From Mycobacteroides chelonae (GTDB taxonomy: Bacteria; Actinomycetota; Actinomycetes; Mycobacteriales; Mycobacteriaceae), in contig NZ_CP050145.1 in NCBI RefSeq assembly GCF_016767715.1, forward strand, positions 2,170,001-2,234,000: 64,000 nucleotides of DNA, given 5' to 3'. Shown piece by piece: positions 18,303-26,267 of this stretch (its first letter is position 1; the number at the start of each line of letters is the position of its first letter). The notes under the pieces are model-generated. The model saw only the letters and a program-made list of their open reading frames with translations, did no database searches and had not been told where the DNA came from. The position numbers and the translations under genes were made by a program.

Positions 18303-18308
18303 AGGATA
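18303..18308 (-). promoter_or_regulatory. -10 box for a leaderless methyltransferase mRNA
   Basis: On the minus strand the hexamer reads TATCCT (TANNNT) and places the transcription start on the ATG at 18296. Confidence 0.5.
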
Positions 18309-18426
18309 GAAAGTCCGGTGGGCCCGCGAGGGGGCATTGGCATCATCTGGCAGTGCGTGGCATGCGGAGGCGGTGCTGGTCAGTGCGGTCTTCCTAGCAT
18401 GGCGAGTACAGCCCGAGGAGGTATCC

Positions 18427-19041
18427 GTGAAGACCATGAAACCCCGAGAAATGCTTTCCGCCGAGCGCACCAGCCTGGCCGAGTTCCTGCACACATTGAC
18501 CGAAGACGATTGGTTGGCTCCGTCACTGTGCGCGGGCTGGCGGGTCCGCGATGTCGTGGCACACGCCGCCGTCGACGCGGTATCGCTGGGTGTCTATCTG
18601 GGGACCGCGCTACGGAACCCATCGATCAACAAGCTCAACGATGCATTGGTGGAGCGCACCGGTCACCTGTCGAATGAAGAGCTGTTGCACCATTTCGAGT
18701 CGGCAGTGCGGCCCGGAGCGTTTGGCAAGATGGCGCCCGCGGCACTTCATACCGACGCCATGGTGCACCACCAGGATATTCGGCGACCACTGGGCAGGCC
18801 GCGTGCCATTCCCGAGGACCGGCTGGTCTTTGCGTTGGATCATCCCGACTTTGGCGCCCACCCGAAGCGGTACACCAAGGGGCTGAGGTTCATGGCCAAC
18901 GACGTGGATTGGGCGAAAGGCAATGGCCCGCACGTGTGCGGCACCGGGGAGGCGCTGGTGCTGGCGATGGCGGGCCGTCCGGTGGTGCTCGGTGAGCTGG
19001 AAGGTGACGGTGTGCCGACGCTGGCGGCACGGATGCGCTGA
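18427..19041 (+). CDS. Maleylpyruvate isomerase-family (DinB-like) mycothiol-dependent enzyme
   Basis: The 204-residue product is a four-helix DinB-like protein of the mycothiol-dependent maleylpyruvate isomerase family. The N-terminal part has SLCAGWRVRDVVAHAAVD, with a His metal ligand, and the second half has MVHHQDIRRPLG. These proteins use mycothiol to isomerise or detoxify electrophiles; the substrate is unknown. GTG 18427 follows GAGGAGG by 5 bp and is preferred over ATG 18436. It ends 2 bp before the convergent membrane-protein gene. Confidence 0.75.
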   Translation: MKTMKPREMLSAERTSLAEFLHTLTEDDWLAPSLCAGWRVRDVVAHAAVDAVSLGVYLGTALRNPSINKLNDALVERTGHLSNEELLHHFESAVRPGAFGKMAPAALHTDAMVHHQDIRRPLGRPRAIPEDRLVFALDHPDFGAHPKRYTKGLRFMANDVDWAKGNGPHVCGTGEALVLAMAGRPVVLGELEGDGVPTLAARMR

Positions 19042-19043
19042 GG

Positions 19044-20204
19044 TCAGATCCGTTGTGAGGCCGATAGATACACGTCGCGTCCGGCGAGGCTTACCGCCAC
19101 ATCGGCGATCAACGGTTCGAAAAAACGTGTCCGATACTGCGGATCGATGCTGCTGTTGACGGTGAAGTACAGCCCCGACAGCACCGCGACCAACAGCGAC
19201 ATATGAATCAGAGTCTGTGGCACGCCGATCCGAATCCCGTACCAGGTGCCCGAACATGGCGGCGCTGCTCCCGACGGGCATGCGGCCTCATTGGACCACA
19301 ACGCCATCACGTCGTGCGGCACGGCCACGATGCCCAGCAACATGAAGAACGCGAACACCCCGGTGGTGAAGAACACCACCTGGATCGCCTGCGAAACCAC
19401 CATCACCAGTAGCACATTCAGCCGTTCGGGCCAGCGCAGTGCGGGCCGCGGCGGCTCCGGACCGTCGGCTCCGGTCAGGTCGGCCAGTGGGGTGCCGGCC
19501 AGTAGCGTGGCGGGCGCGGGACGTTCGGCCCGGTTTTCGCGCAGATTGTTCAACTCGTCGCGCACGGTGGCGACCATGAACACGGTGGCGGTGAGGGCCA
19601 GGAAGCCGATTGTCTGCCAAAGCCTTTCGCGGGTGATCCGGGCCGACAGCTGCCAGAGCTCTCCGGTGAAGAACACCACCACGGTCAGCATGAGCAGTGG
19701 CAGCGCGCGGGACATGAGCGTGCCCAGCGCGCCGAACTGCGTGGATGCGTACCGCAGGGCCCACAGTCCGATCGACCCGGCACCCAGGTACGTCAACCAG
19801 ATGAGCACCAGCGCGGCCAGCAGGAAGGCGGGCATCTTCGCGGCGGCCTCCGGCCACGAACCGGTGTCGGTGGCCGGGAGCGCTACCACGAAGATCGCGA
19901 TGACGAGCCATGACAGGGCGCGGCGCACCACGTCGGCACGGATGGTTCCGACACGTTGCAGTGCGGTGAGCACCAGCGGTTGCGCCGCCATCAGCAGTGC
20001 CACCACCCCGAGCAGGATCATCAGCACAATCGAGCGGGTGTCGTTGTCGGTGGAGATCAGCTCGTAGAGCGCCACCCCCGCACCGGCGACTCCGATCATG
20101 GGCGCGGCCCGGTCGATGAGTTCACGTGAGCGCACGCGACGATCGAGCACGACGGGTAGTCCTCGGGAGAGGAACCATTCGTGAATGTCGTCGAGATTGC
20201 GCAC
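19044..20204 (-). CDS. Polytopic membrane protein of unknown function
   Basis: I do not recognise a family for this 386-residue product. It has about eight or nine hydrophobic segments, for example GVALYELI, SIVLMILLGVVALLMAA, SWLVIAIFVVAL, LLAALVLIWLTYLG and ALPLLMLTVVVFFT. A hydrophilic loop rich in Pro, Ala and Asp (about residues 220-260) is followed by more membrane segments and a cytoplasmic-looking C-terminus. A short Cys-containing loop (ACPSGAAPPC) lies between two late helices. It is divergent from sigL with a 92-bp gap holding the SigL-type promoter, so co-regulation is possible but not shown. The GTG start has no clear ribosome site. Confidence 0.6.
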   Translation of the reverse strand: MRNLDDIHEWFLSRGLPVVLDRRVRSRELIDRAAPMIGVAGAGVALYELISTDNDTRSIVLMILLGVVALLMAAQPLVLTALQRVGTIRADVVRRALSWLVIAIFVVALPATDTGSWPEAAAKMPAFLLAALVLIWLTYLGAGSIGLWALRYASTQFGALGTLMSRALPLLMLTVVVFFTGELWQLSARITRERLWQTIGFLALTATVFMVATVRDELNNLRENRAERPAPATLLAGTPLADLTGADGPEPPRPALRWPERLNVLLVMVVSQAIQVVFFTTGVFAFFMLLGIVAVPHDVMALWSNEAACPSGAAPPCSGTWYGIRIGVPQTLIHMSLLVAVLSGLYFTVNSSIDPQYRTRFFEPLIADVAVSLAGRDVYLSASQRI

Positions 20205-20251
20205 CTGATCATGATGACAAGGCTGTTCGACGAGGCAAAGCGGGCGTACGT

Positions 20252-20279
20252 TGAACCAATCGGGCGGTCGGATCGTGTA
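20252..20279 (+). promoter_or_regulatory. SigL-type promoter of sigL
   Basis: TGAACC (20252-20257) and CGTGTA (20274-20279) are spaced by 16 bp. This matches the -35/-10 pattern reported for M. tuberculosis SigL (TGAACC and CGTgtr, from memory). Transcription would start near 20286, just at the GGAGG of sigL. It implies autoregulation. Confidence 0.75.
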
Positions 20280-20296
20280 ACCGTCGGAGGTGTTCC

Positions 20297-20836
20297 ATGG
20301 CGGATGGGCAGGCTGGGCCGAACGGCGTCGGCGTCAATGGCTCATCGAGTCTTATGCGGGCCTTTTACGACGAGTACGCAGGCCCGCTGCATCGCTATGT
20401 CATGTACCTGACCCACGACTCGGCGCTGGCGGAAGACATCGTGCAGGAGGTGCTGTTGCGAGCCTGGCGGCATCCGACGCTGGTCAACCAGACGGAAGGG
20501 TCGGCGAGGGCATGGCTGTTTACGGTCGCCCACAACCTGGTCCGTGATAACGCACGTAGCTCGCGCTTTCGCAGCGAGATAGCCACCGCCGAGACACCCG
20601 AGTTCGCCTCTCCCGATCAGGTGGACGCAACGCTGGACGCGTGGCTGGTGGCCGAAGCGCTGCGCACGTTGTCCACCGATCACCGCGCCGTCATCCTGCG
20701 TGCGTATTACCGGGGGAGTTCAGTCGCCGACATATCCGCCGAGCTGGGGGTGCCTGAGGGCACCGTCAAGTCACGCCTGCACTATGGCGTGCGTGCGCTT
20801 CGGTTGTCGCTGCAGGAAATGGGGGTCACACGATGA
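20297..20836 (+). CDS. sigL: ECF RNA polymerase sigma factor SigL
   Basis: The 179-residue product is an extracytoplasmic-function sigma factor closely resembling M. tuberculosis SigL. Region 2 runs from RAFYDEYAGPLHRYVMYLTH to SARAWLFTVAHNLVRD. Region 4 contains ILRAYYRGSSVADISAELGV and PEGTVKSRLHYGVRALRL. The ending QEMGVTR nearly equals that of M. tuberculosis SigL. ATG 20297 follows GGAGG (20286-20290). The stop overlaps the start of the anti-sigma gene by 4 bp, so the two are made in a coupled ratio. The promoter matches SigL's own consensus. Confidence 0.9.
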   Translation: MADGQAGPNGVGVNGSSSLMRAFYDEYAGPLHRYVMYLTHDSALAEDIVQEVLLRAWRHPTLVNQTEGSARAWLFTVAHNLVRDNARSSRFRSEIATAETPEFASPDQVDATLDAWLVAEALRTLSTDHRAVILRAYYRGSSVADISAELGVPEGTVKSRLHYGVRALRLSLQEMGVTR

Positions 20837-21579
20837 CTGTGGAGCATGTTTACGCCGACTGGGACGCCGCCTATGTGCTGGGTGCGCTCTCGTCCGCCGA
20901 GCGGCGTGAATACGAACAGCACCTGGTCGACTGTGTCAGCTGCCAGCGCGCGCTGTCCGAGGTGACAGCCATGCCCGGTCTGCTGTCCAAGGTTGATCGC
21001 GGTTACGCCGAGAAGATGGAACTCGAAGACCCGCCCGTGCTCGCCAAGCCCGCCACCAGCTGCCCGGTACAGGCGCTGTGGCCCAAGCTGCAGGCCCGGT
21101 GGCGGCGGCAGAGCGCAGTGCGCCGGCTCGCCTATGTGGGTGCGGTCGCGGTGGCCGCCGCTGTCGCGCTGACGGTCTCGTTGGTGCCGCCGCCGTGGTA
21201 TCACCGGCCCGCACCGATGAATGTCGCCGCGGGTTCGTTGCCGGCGGGGGAGCATTGGCAGCCGATGCGCCAGGTGACGCCCTCACCGCTGAGCGCTCAA
21301 GTGGCCATTGTCCAGGACGGTGCCGGCACCCGTATCGAAATGTGGTGCAGCTATCCGGCATACGGAGACGACCCGGATGACTCGGCGGCACCCTATGCAC
21401 TGCGCGTCGGCACCCGAGCCGGCGGGAACATCATCGCCAGTTCGTGGACGGCCAAGCCGGGCTCCGCGATGATGACATCGATGACCGTCCCGGTGGCGCA
21501 GGATCAGATCGAGAGCGTCCAGGTGATCGACAATCACGGTGACGCCGTGCCGTTGGTGTTCCTCGAACTGCGTCGCTGA
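20833..21579 (+). CDS. rslA: Anti-sigma-L factor RslA (zinc anti-sigma, membrane-anchored)
   Basis: The 248-residue product binds and inhibits SigL. The N-terminal ZAS domain has the HX3CX2C zinc motif at His30, Cys34 and Cys37. This domain in M. tuberculosis RslA releases SigL when its cysteines are oxidised. One membrane helix follows at about residues 110-130 (YVGAVAVAAAVALTVSLV), then an extracytoplasmic domain with several Trp residues and Cys172 (WCSYPAYG). The cytoplasmic half should sense redox state. The function of the outer domain is unclear. It is the second gene of the sigL operon. Confidence 0.88.
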   Translation: MTVEHVYADWDAAYVLGALSSAERREYEQHLVDCVSCQRALSEVTAMPGLLSKVDRGYAEKMELEDPPVLAKPATSCPVQALWPKLQARWRRQSAVRRLAYVGAVAVAAAVALTVSLVPPPWYHRPAPMNVAAGSLPAGEHWQPMRQVTPSPLSAQVAIVQDGAGTRIEMWCSYPAYGDDPDDSAAPYALRVGTRAGGNIIASSWTAKPGSAMMTSMTVPVAQDQIESVQVIDNHGDAVPLVFLELRR

Positions 21580-21698
21580 CGCCTACCCCATCAGGTTCGT
21601 GGTGCTTTGACGTGCCCATATCGGCATTACCTGAAACGCGATTCATATTGTGCCATCACATGATTGAGATAACTCGATCACTTTTTCTTCCGGATTGT

Positions 21699-21726
21699 TG
21701 AACCGGTCACGTGTGACAGTCGTGTA
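21699..21726 (+). promoter_or_regulatory. SigL-type promoter driving the ThDP/KAS III/aminotransferase cassette
   Basis: TGAACC (21699-21704) and CGTGTA (21721-21726), 16 bp apart, repeat the sigL promoter exactly in both boxes and spacing. The predicted start site, 7 bp after the -10 box, is 21733, which is the A of the ATG of the first cassette gene, so the message would be leaderless. The surrounding 80 bp are unusually AT-rich. Confidence 0.78.
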
Positions 21727-21732
21727 CTAGTC

Positions 21733-23496
21733 ATGACCACCCCGATACGTGCCCGGAGCCGTATGGCCGGCGATATCGCGCTCGGGAACGGGACCATGCG
21801 CTTGGTCGACTGGCTCGTCCTGGAGTTGCGTCGTCACCATGTCGATGTCGTCTTCGGGGTCGACGGTGCGAACATCGAGGATCTCTACGATGCCGTGCAC
21901 TACGCGCCGGGTATCCAGGCCGTCGTCGCCAAGCACGAGTTCTCGGCCGGCACCATGGCCGACGGCTATGCGCGTGCCGCCTCGCGGATGAGCGTAGTGG
22001 CCGCGACCTCAGGCGGCGGCGCTGTCAATCTTGTTCCTGCGCTTGCTGAATCGTATGCGAGCCGGGTGCCGGTGCTGGCGATCGTGGGCCAGCCGCCGCG
22101 CCCGCTGGAGGGTAACGGGGCGTTCCAGGATGGGAGTGGGCGCGCCGGGAGCATGGATCTGCAGGCGGTTTTCCGGCCCATTTCCGGCTACTGCACCCGA
22201 GTGGAAAATCCCGAGGAAATCGCCGAGGCGCTCGGTCATGCCCTGGCCGCGCTTCGGGACGGTCTGCCGGCGGTTCTCTTGATACCTAAAGACGTCCAGC
22301 AGGCGCGCCTGCACGCCACACCACAGCTGCCGGAGCCGCACGTGCGGCCTGGAGCGGTGCCCGCACAGCTTGCCGACTTCGCCAAGCATCTGGCCGATGC
22401 GCCGGGACGGGTGCTGGTGGTAGCGGGGCCGGAGGTGGCACGACACAATGCCCGCGGCGAGCTATCGGATCTCCTCGATCGTCTCGATGCCTTTGTCGCG
22501 GTGTCGCCCGACGCCAAAGATGCTGTAGACGGCGATGATCCACGGCTGCTGGGCGTCATCGGGGTGATGGGACACCCGGCCGTCGAAAGGGTACTGCGCC
22601 ACGGTGTGACGTGTGTCTGCATCGGGACCACCATGCCCGTGATGACCCGAGGCGGTGTCGACTTCGCGACGACGCCGGTGCTCTCGATCGGTTCGGCGAC
22701 ACCACATATCCCGTCCCGCCACCTGCAGACCGAGGACCTGTCATCGACCCTGGCCCAGCTCGCCGCCGCTGTGCCGGCGCGTTCGGACTCGTTGGACAGT
22801 GAAACGCTCTACGCACCAACCCATCTGGAACCGCCCGAGCATGACGGCGACGGTGTCAGGTACCACGATGGCATGCACGTTCTCGACCGGGTGATTCCTG
22901 CGGAGGCGGATATCTTCGTCGATGCGGGTAACACCGGCGCTGCCGCGGTGCATTACCTGGGCGCCCGGCACCGGGGCCGTTATGTTGTCGCACTCGGTGT
23001 GGGCGGCATGGGGTACGCCTTCGGTGCGGGCATCGGCTGTGCGTTCGCGCGCGGCGGCCGCACCGTGGTGGTCGCGGGGGACGGGGCATTCTTCATGCAC
23101 GGCATGGAGATTCACACGGCGATCGAGCACCGGCTGCCGGTGACATTCGTCATTGTCAACAACAACGCACACGCCATGTGCGTCACCCGTGAGCAGCTGT
23201 ATTACGGAGGGGAGTACAGCTTCAACCGGTTCACGCCCTCGCATATCGGGGCCGGGATGGGCGCGATGTTCCCGAGTCTGATGTGCCGTTCGGCCGATAC
23301 GGTGGCCGATTTCGAGGCCGCCATGCATGCGGCGATGGCCCATGGCGGTCCCGCTGTGGTGGAGGTCATCTGTTCCACCGACGAGATACCCCCGTTTGCC
23401 CCGTTCTTGTCATCCGATATCGCTAAGGAGAAAACGCATGACCGACACGATTGCCGAAGCATCCAAGCCTGGCCTGAAAGCCTTGCCCGCGCTTAG
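21733..23496 (+). CDS. Thiamine diphosphate-dependent enzyme (acetolactate synthase/decarboxylase-like)
   Basis: The 587-residue product has the three-domain ThDP fold. The N-terminal PYR domain carries the cofactor-activating Glu69 (VVAKHEFSAGTMADGYAR). A central domain follows, then a C-terminal PP domain with GDG at 449-451 and NNN from 476 that binds Mg-diphosphate. Relatives decarboxylate 2-oxo acids or join the resulting carbanion to an acceptor. GDGAFFMHGMEIHTAIEH and the ending do not identify which. The start coincides with the predicted SigL transcription start. The last 59 bp overlap the next gene. It is the first of four tightly linked genes. Confidence 0.82.
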   Translation: MTTPIRARSRMAGDIALGNGTMRLVDWLVLELRRHHVDVVFGVDGANIEDLYDAVHYAPGIQAVVAKHEFSAGTMADGYARAASRMSVVAATSGGGAVNLVPALAESYASRVPVLAIVGQPPRPLEGNGAFQDGSGRAGSMDLQAVFRPISGYCTRVENPEEIAEALGHALAALRDGLPAVLLIPKDVQQARLHATPQLPEPHVRPGAVPAQLADFAKHLADAPGRVLVVAGPEVARHNARGELSDLLDRLDAFVAVSPDAKDAVDGDDPRLLGVIGVMGHPAVERVLRHGVTCVCIGTTMPVMTRGGVDFATTPVLSIGSATPHIPSRHLQTEDLSSTLAQLAAAVPARSDSLDSETLYAPTHLEPPEHDGDGVRYHDGMHVLDRVIPAEADIFVDAGNTGAAAVHYLGARHRGRYVVALGVGGMGYAFGAGIGCAFARGGRTVVVAGDGAFFMHGMEIHTAIEHRLPVTFVIVNNNAHAMCVTREQLYYGGEYSFNRFTPSHIGAGMGAMFPSLMCRSADTVADFEAAMHAAMAHGGPAVVEVICSTDEIPPFAPFLSSDIAKEKTHDRHDCRSIQAWPESLARA

Positions 23497-24142
23497 CGAT
23501 ATCGCTGCCGATGCCGGGACCGAGGACGCATTGCCCGGGGTGCATCGGATCGAGACCTCGCCACGCGAGAAGGCGACGCCGATCATCATGGACATGATGC
23601 GGTCGGTGTATCCGCATGACCAGGTGTTCGGCCCGTTCTGCACGGTCCAGGAGTATGTGGACTGCCCGCCCGACGAGTTGCACCGCTACCTGTCCGACAC
23701 TCGTTGCCTGGAGGAGTGGACCTACAGCCTGCGCGGCTTCGAGGAGACCGATGAGCCCGGGTTGTGGGTCGCACATGACCGTTTGGGATCGGACACGCTG
23801 ATCTACACCCGCACGGAATCGAACGCCGAATCCGGAACCGTCGATTATCACTGTGCCTGGGATCAGGGCGATCACCTCTGGATGATCTACCTCATGCGAG
23901 TGGTCGACGCGCAGATCGTGCTTAACAAGCCGGGCTCGGTCGTGCTGTGGACCAACTGCCACCATCCGTTCTACGACGAGAACCCCTATCCAGAAACCGC
24001 TCCGCCCCAACGTAAGCCGTGGGTGGGGGACTTCTGGGACATGTTCGGCGCGGGTCACCTGCTGGAACTGCTGAACCTCAAGGCCATCGCCGAGTATCGC
24101 CACAGCCATGGGCTTCCGATCGTTCCGGAGTGGATGAAATGA
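23438..24142 (+). CDS. SRPBCC-type (START/polyketide cyclase-like) protein
   Basis: The 234-residue product begins MTDTIAEASKPG at an ATG 7 bp after AAGGAG. The body (FCTVQEYVDCPPDELHRYLS, then CLEEWTYSLRGFEE and GTVDYHCAWDQGDHLWMIYL) has the layout of an SRPBCC ligand-binding fold, used by polyketide cyclases and lipid carriers. His residues in TNCHHPFYDE could be catalytic or structural. I cannot assign a reaction. It begins inside the 3' end of the ThDP gene and its stop overlaps the KAS III start by 4 bp, so it is part of a translationally coupled cassette. Confidence 0.6.
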   Translation: MTDTIAEASKPGLKALPALSDIAADAGTEDALPGVHRIETSPREKATPIIMDMMRSVYPHDQVFGPFCTVQEYVDCPPDELHRYLSDTRCLEEWTYSLRGFEETDEPGLWVAHDRLGSDTLIYTRTESNAESGTVDYHCAWDQGDHLWMIYLMRVVDAQIVLNKPGSVVLWTNCHHPFYDENPYPETAPPQRKPWVGDFWDMFGAGHLLELLNLKAIAEYRHSHGLPIVPEWMK

Positions 24143-25152
24143 CCATTAGCATCTTCGACATCTCCAGCTATCTTCCCGAGAACCGGGTCAGCGCCGATTA
24201 CTTCGCGCAGTACGCCAAGGATGACGATCTGGCGGAGAACGTCATGTTCCGCAGCCCGGCCTTCCGGCATCACGTCGCCGCCGACGAGTCCGCGGTGGAC
24301 ATGGCCGAACGTGCGGTCGCCGGACTCAAGGATCGGCACGGCGACAGCGTGCTGGACGAGGTGGACATTCTGCTGACACATACCCAGCTGCCCGACCTAC
24401 CCTTCGTGGGTTGCGGTGGGGAGGTGGCGAACCGGCTGCAGATCCGCCCGGAATGGATCTTGGACATACACAACGGTGGCTGCGTCTCGTTCGTTCTGAT
24501 GCTCAAGCTCGTGCAGCAGATGATGGACTCGTCGAGCGCCCGTTCGGCCCTCATCGTGAACATGCAGAATGCGGCCGGCCAGATCTTCGTACAAGAGCAG
24601 GTGCGCTCCACCGCACAGGCTTCCATTCCGGGGGACGGCGCCACCGCGGCGCTGATCACCCGCGATGGGACTTCCCCGGTACTGGGCATCGAGACGCGGA
24701 ACTTCGGCGAGTTCGCGGGCGACATGACGTACGCGGTGACGCCTCATCGCAAGTACTGGGAGGCCGGGGCAGGGCAGGGGAGGGTGGCGTTCACCGAGCA
24801 CAAGATCAGCAAGGTGCTGGCCCGTGGCAATCGCATGGTGCCCGAGGTGGCCCTGGCCGTCTGCGATCGAATCGGACTTCCGTCAACGGATCTGGACGCG
24901 TTGGTGACCAACCAGCCGAACCGCATATTTCTGCGGAACTGGCGCGATGCCCTGCAGCTGCCCCGGGAGAAGCACCCGGACACCTTCGACGAGTGCGGCA
25001 ACCTCTTCGGGGTGGGCATTCCGCACACTCTCGATCAGGCGATCTCCGACGGTCAGGTCAAGTCCGGCGACACGGTGATGCTGGCAGGTTTCGCCCACGC
25101 CGGTGACTATGCGGCAGCGGCGGCCGTGCGGTGGGGAGGGAGGGGCCTGTGA
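24139..25152 (+). CDS. 3-oxoacyl-ACP synthase III (KAS III)-like enzyme with altered active site
   Basis: The 337-residue thiolase-fold enzyme resembles FabH. The nucleophile Cys115 lies in HNGGCVSF and the third catalytic residue Asn288 in CGNLFGVG. In the motif that normally reads PHQAN, this protein reads TNQPN (257-261), so the catalytic His appears to be replaced by Asn258. Decarboxylation of malonyl-ACP needs that His, so the enzyme may instead acylate or condense without decarboxylation, as KAS III relatives in natural-product pathways do. It overlaps both neighbours by 4 bp. Confidence 0.78.
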   Translation: MTISIFDISSYLPENRVSADYFAQYAKDDDLAENVMFRSPAFRHHVAADESAVDMAERAVAGLKDRHGDSVLDEVDILLTHTQLPDLPFVGCGGEVANRLQIRPEWILDIHNGGCVSFVLMLKLVQQMMDSSSARSALIVNMQNAAGQIFVQEQVRSTAQASIPGDGATAALITRDGTSPVLGIETRNFGEFAGDMTYAVTPHRKYWEAGAGQGRVAFTEHKISKVLARGNRMVPEVALAVCDRIGLPSTDLDALVTNQPNRIFLRNWRDALQLPREKHPDTFDECGNLFGVGIPHTLDQAISDGQVKSGDTVMLAGFAHAGDYAAAAAVRWGGRGL

Positions 25153-26189
25153 CGGTCAGTCCACTCCGATTGGCATTGAACGAGAATCCTTATCGTCCAC
25201 TGCCATCGGTGCGCGATGCGCTCAGGCATGACATTGCGGAGGTGAACAGATACCCCGAGTTCTTGCCCGTGGTGCTTCCGCGACTGATCGCCGAACGGGT
25301 GGGCATGACACCGGAAGAAGTGGTGGTGGGCGTCGGCGCCACCGGCGTCGCGCTGCAGGTGCTGCAGGCGCTCTGTCAGCCGGGCGATTCGCTGGTGTTT
25401 GCGCACCCGACATTCGACGGCTATCCGATACTGGCCGATATCGCCGGGTTGATCCAGGTTCCGATTCCGCTGGCAGATAACGGGATCACAGATCTGGATG
25501 AGCTACTGGGTGCGGCGTATGACGCCGATGCCGCCGCCGTGGTGCTGTGCCGGCCCCACAACCCGACCGGAACACTGATACCCGCGGACCAGGTCTATGA
25601 GTTCGTCCGCGCGGCGCCGCCGACCAGTGTGGTGATCCTCGACGAGGCCTACATCGAATTCGTGGATCCCGACGAACATCTGGACGTTCCGCTTCTTCTT
25701 GCGATACACCCGAACCTGGTGGTGCTGCGTACCTTCTCGAAGGCATACGGGTTGGCGGGGCTGCGGATCGGCTATGGGTTGGCCGCTCCCGCGGTCTGTG
25801 GTGTCATTCGTAGATACCAGCTCCCATTCGGCATGAACCGTGCGGCGGCAGTGGCGGTGGCCGCCTCGTATGCGGCCGAAGACGAGCTGCGACTGCGGGT
25901 CGATTCTATTGTCTACGAGCGTGATCGGCTCAGGGAACGGCTCGCTCAGATGGGTGCGCATATCCCGGAGTCGCATGCCAATTTCGTGTATCTGCCGGCG
26001 CGCGGTGACGGCGAGCGCTGGATGTCCATCCTGGGAACCGATGATGTTGTCGCGAAGGAGTATCCCGATGGCGGTGTTCGGCTCACCGTCGGCGACCCAC
26101 GAGAAATGGCGATCGTCGCGCGGCGGCTGCTGGAGGTCGACGAGATCGGCGAAAGCGCAGCGCCGCAGTTGAGTAGACCGGCGTCATAG
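25149..26189 (+). CDS. PLP-dependent aminotransferase, HisC-like (class I/II)
   Basis: The 346-residue fold-type I aminotransferase resembles histidinol-phosphate and aromatic aminotransferases. Visible motifs are LNENPYRPLPSV at the N-terminus, VGVGATGVALQ, CRPHNPTGTL, ILDEAYIEF (Asp and Tyr that contact PLP) and TFSKAYGLAGLRIGYG with the Schiff-base Lys. The start GTG 25149 overlaps the KAS III stop (GTGA). Chromosomal hisC belongs with other his genes; none is here, and the gene is embedded in a four-gene cassette. It probably aminates a keto intermediate made by the cassette (inference). Confidence 0.85.
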   Translation: MTVSPLRLALNENPYRPLPSVRDALRHDIAEVNRYPEFLPVVLPRLIAERVGMTPEEVVVGVGATGVALQVLQALCQPGDSLVFAHPTFDGYPILADIAGLIQVPIPLADNGITDLDELLGAAYDADAAAVVLCRPHNPTGTLIPADQVYEFVRAAPPTSVVILDEAYIEFVDPDEHLDVPLLLAIHPNLVVLRTFSKAYGLAGLRIGYGLAAPAVCGVIRRYQLPFGMNRAAAVAVAASYAAEDELRLRVDSIVYERDRLRERLAQMGAHIPESHANFVYLPARGDGERWMSILGTDDVVAKEYPDGGVRLTVGDPREMAIVARRLLEVDEIGESAAPQLSRPAS

Positions 26190-26192
26190 ACT

Positions 26193-26259
26193 GGTTGGCC
26201 GCGGCGATCCGTCCCCCCGATTGCCGGCCCCGAAACGGCAAGGACTGCCGCGGTCAACC
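26193..26259. terminator. Candidate bidirectional terminator at the end of the SigL cassette
   Basis: GGTTGGCCGCGGC (26193-26205) pairs with GCCGCGGTCAACC (26247-26259): 13 bp with one G-U wobble. The 41-nt loop contains a smaller GCCG/CGGC hairpin. It lies between two convergent genes. There is no clear T-run. Confidence 0.45.
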
Positions 26260-26267
26260 CCCACTTC

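Noticed and set aside
23438..23496. A frameshift at the end of the ThDP gene because it overlaps the next gene by 59 bp
   Set aside because: The ThDP domains are complete before the overlap and the next gene has its own AAGGAG, so a simple overlapping pair explains it.
25149..26189. The aminotransferase as the housekeeping hisC
   Set aside because: No other histidine genes are adjacent and the gene is embedded in the SigL cassette, so only HisC-like is claimed.
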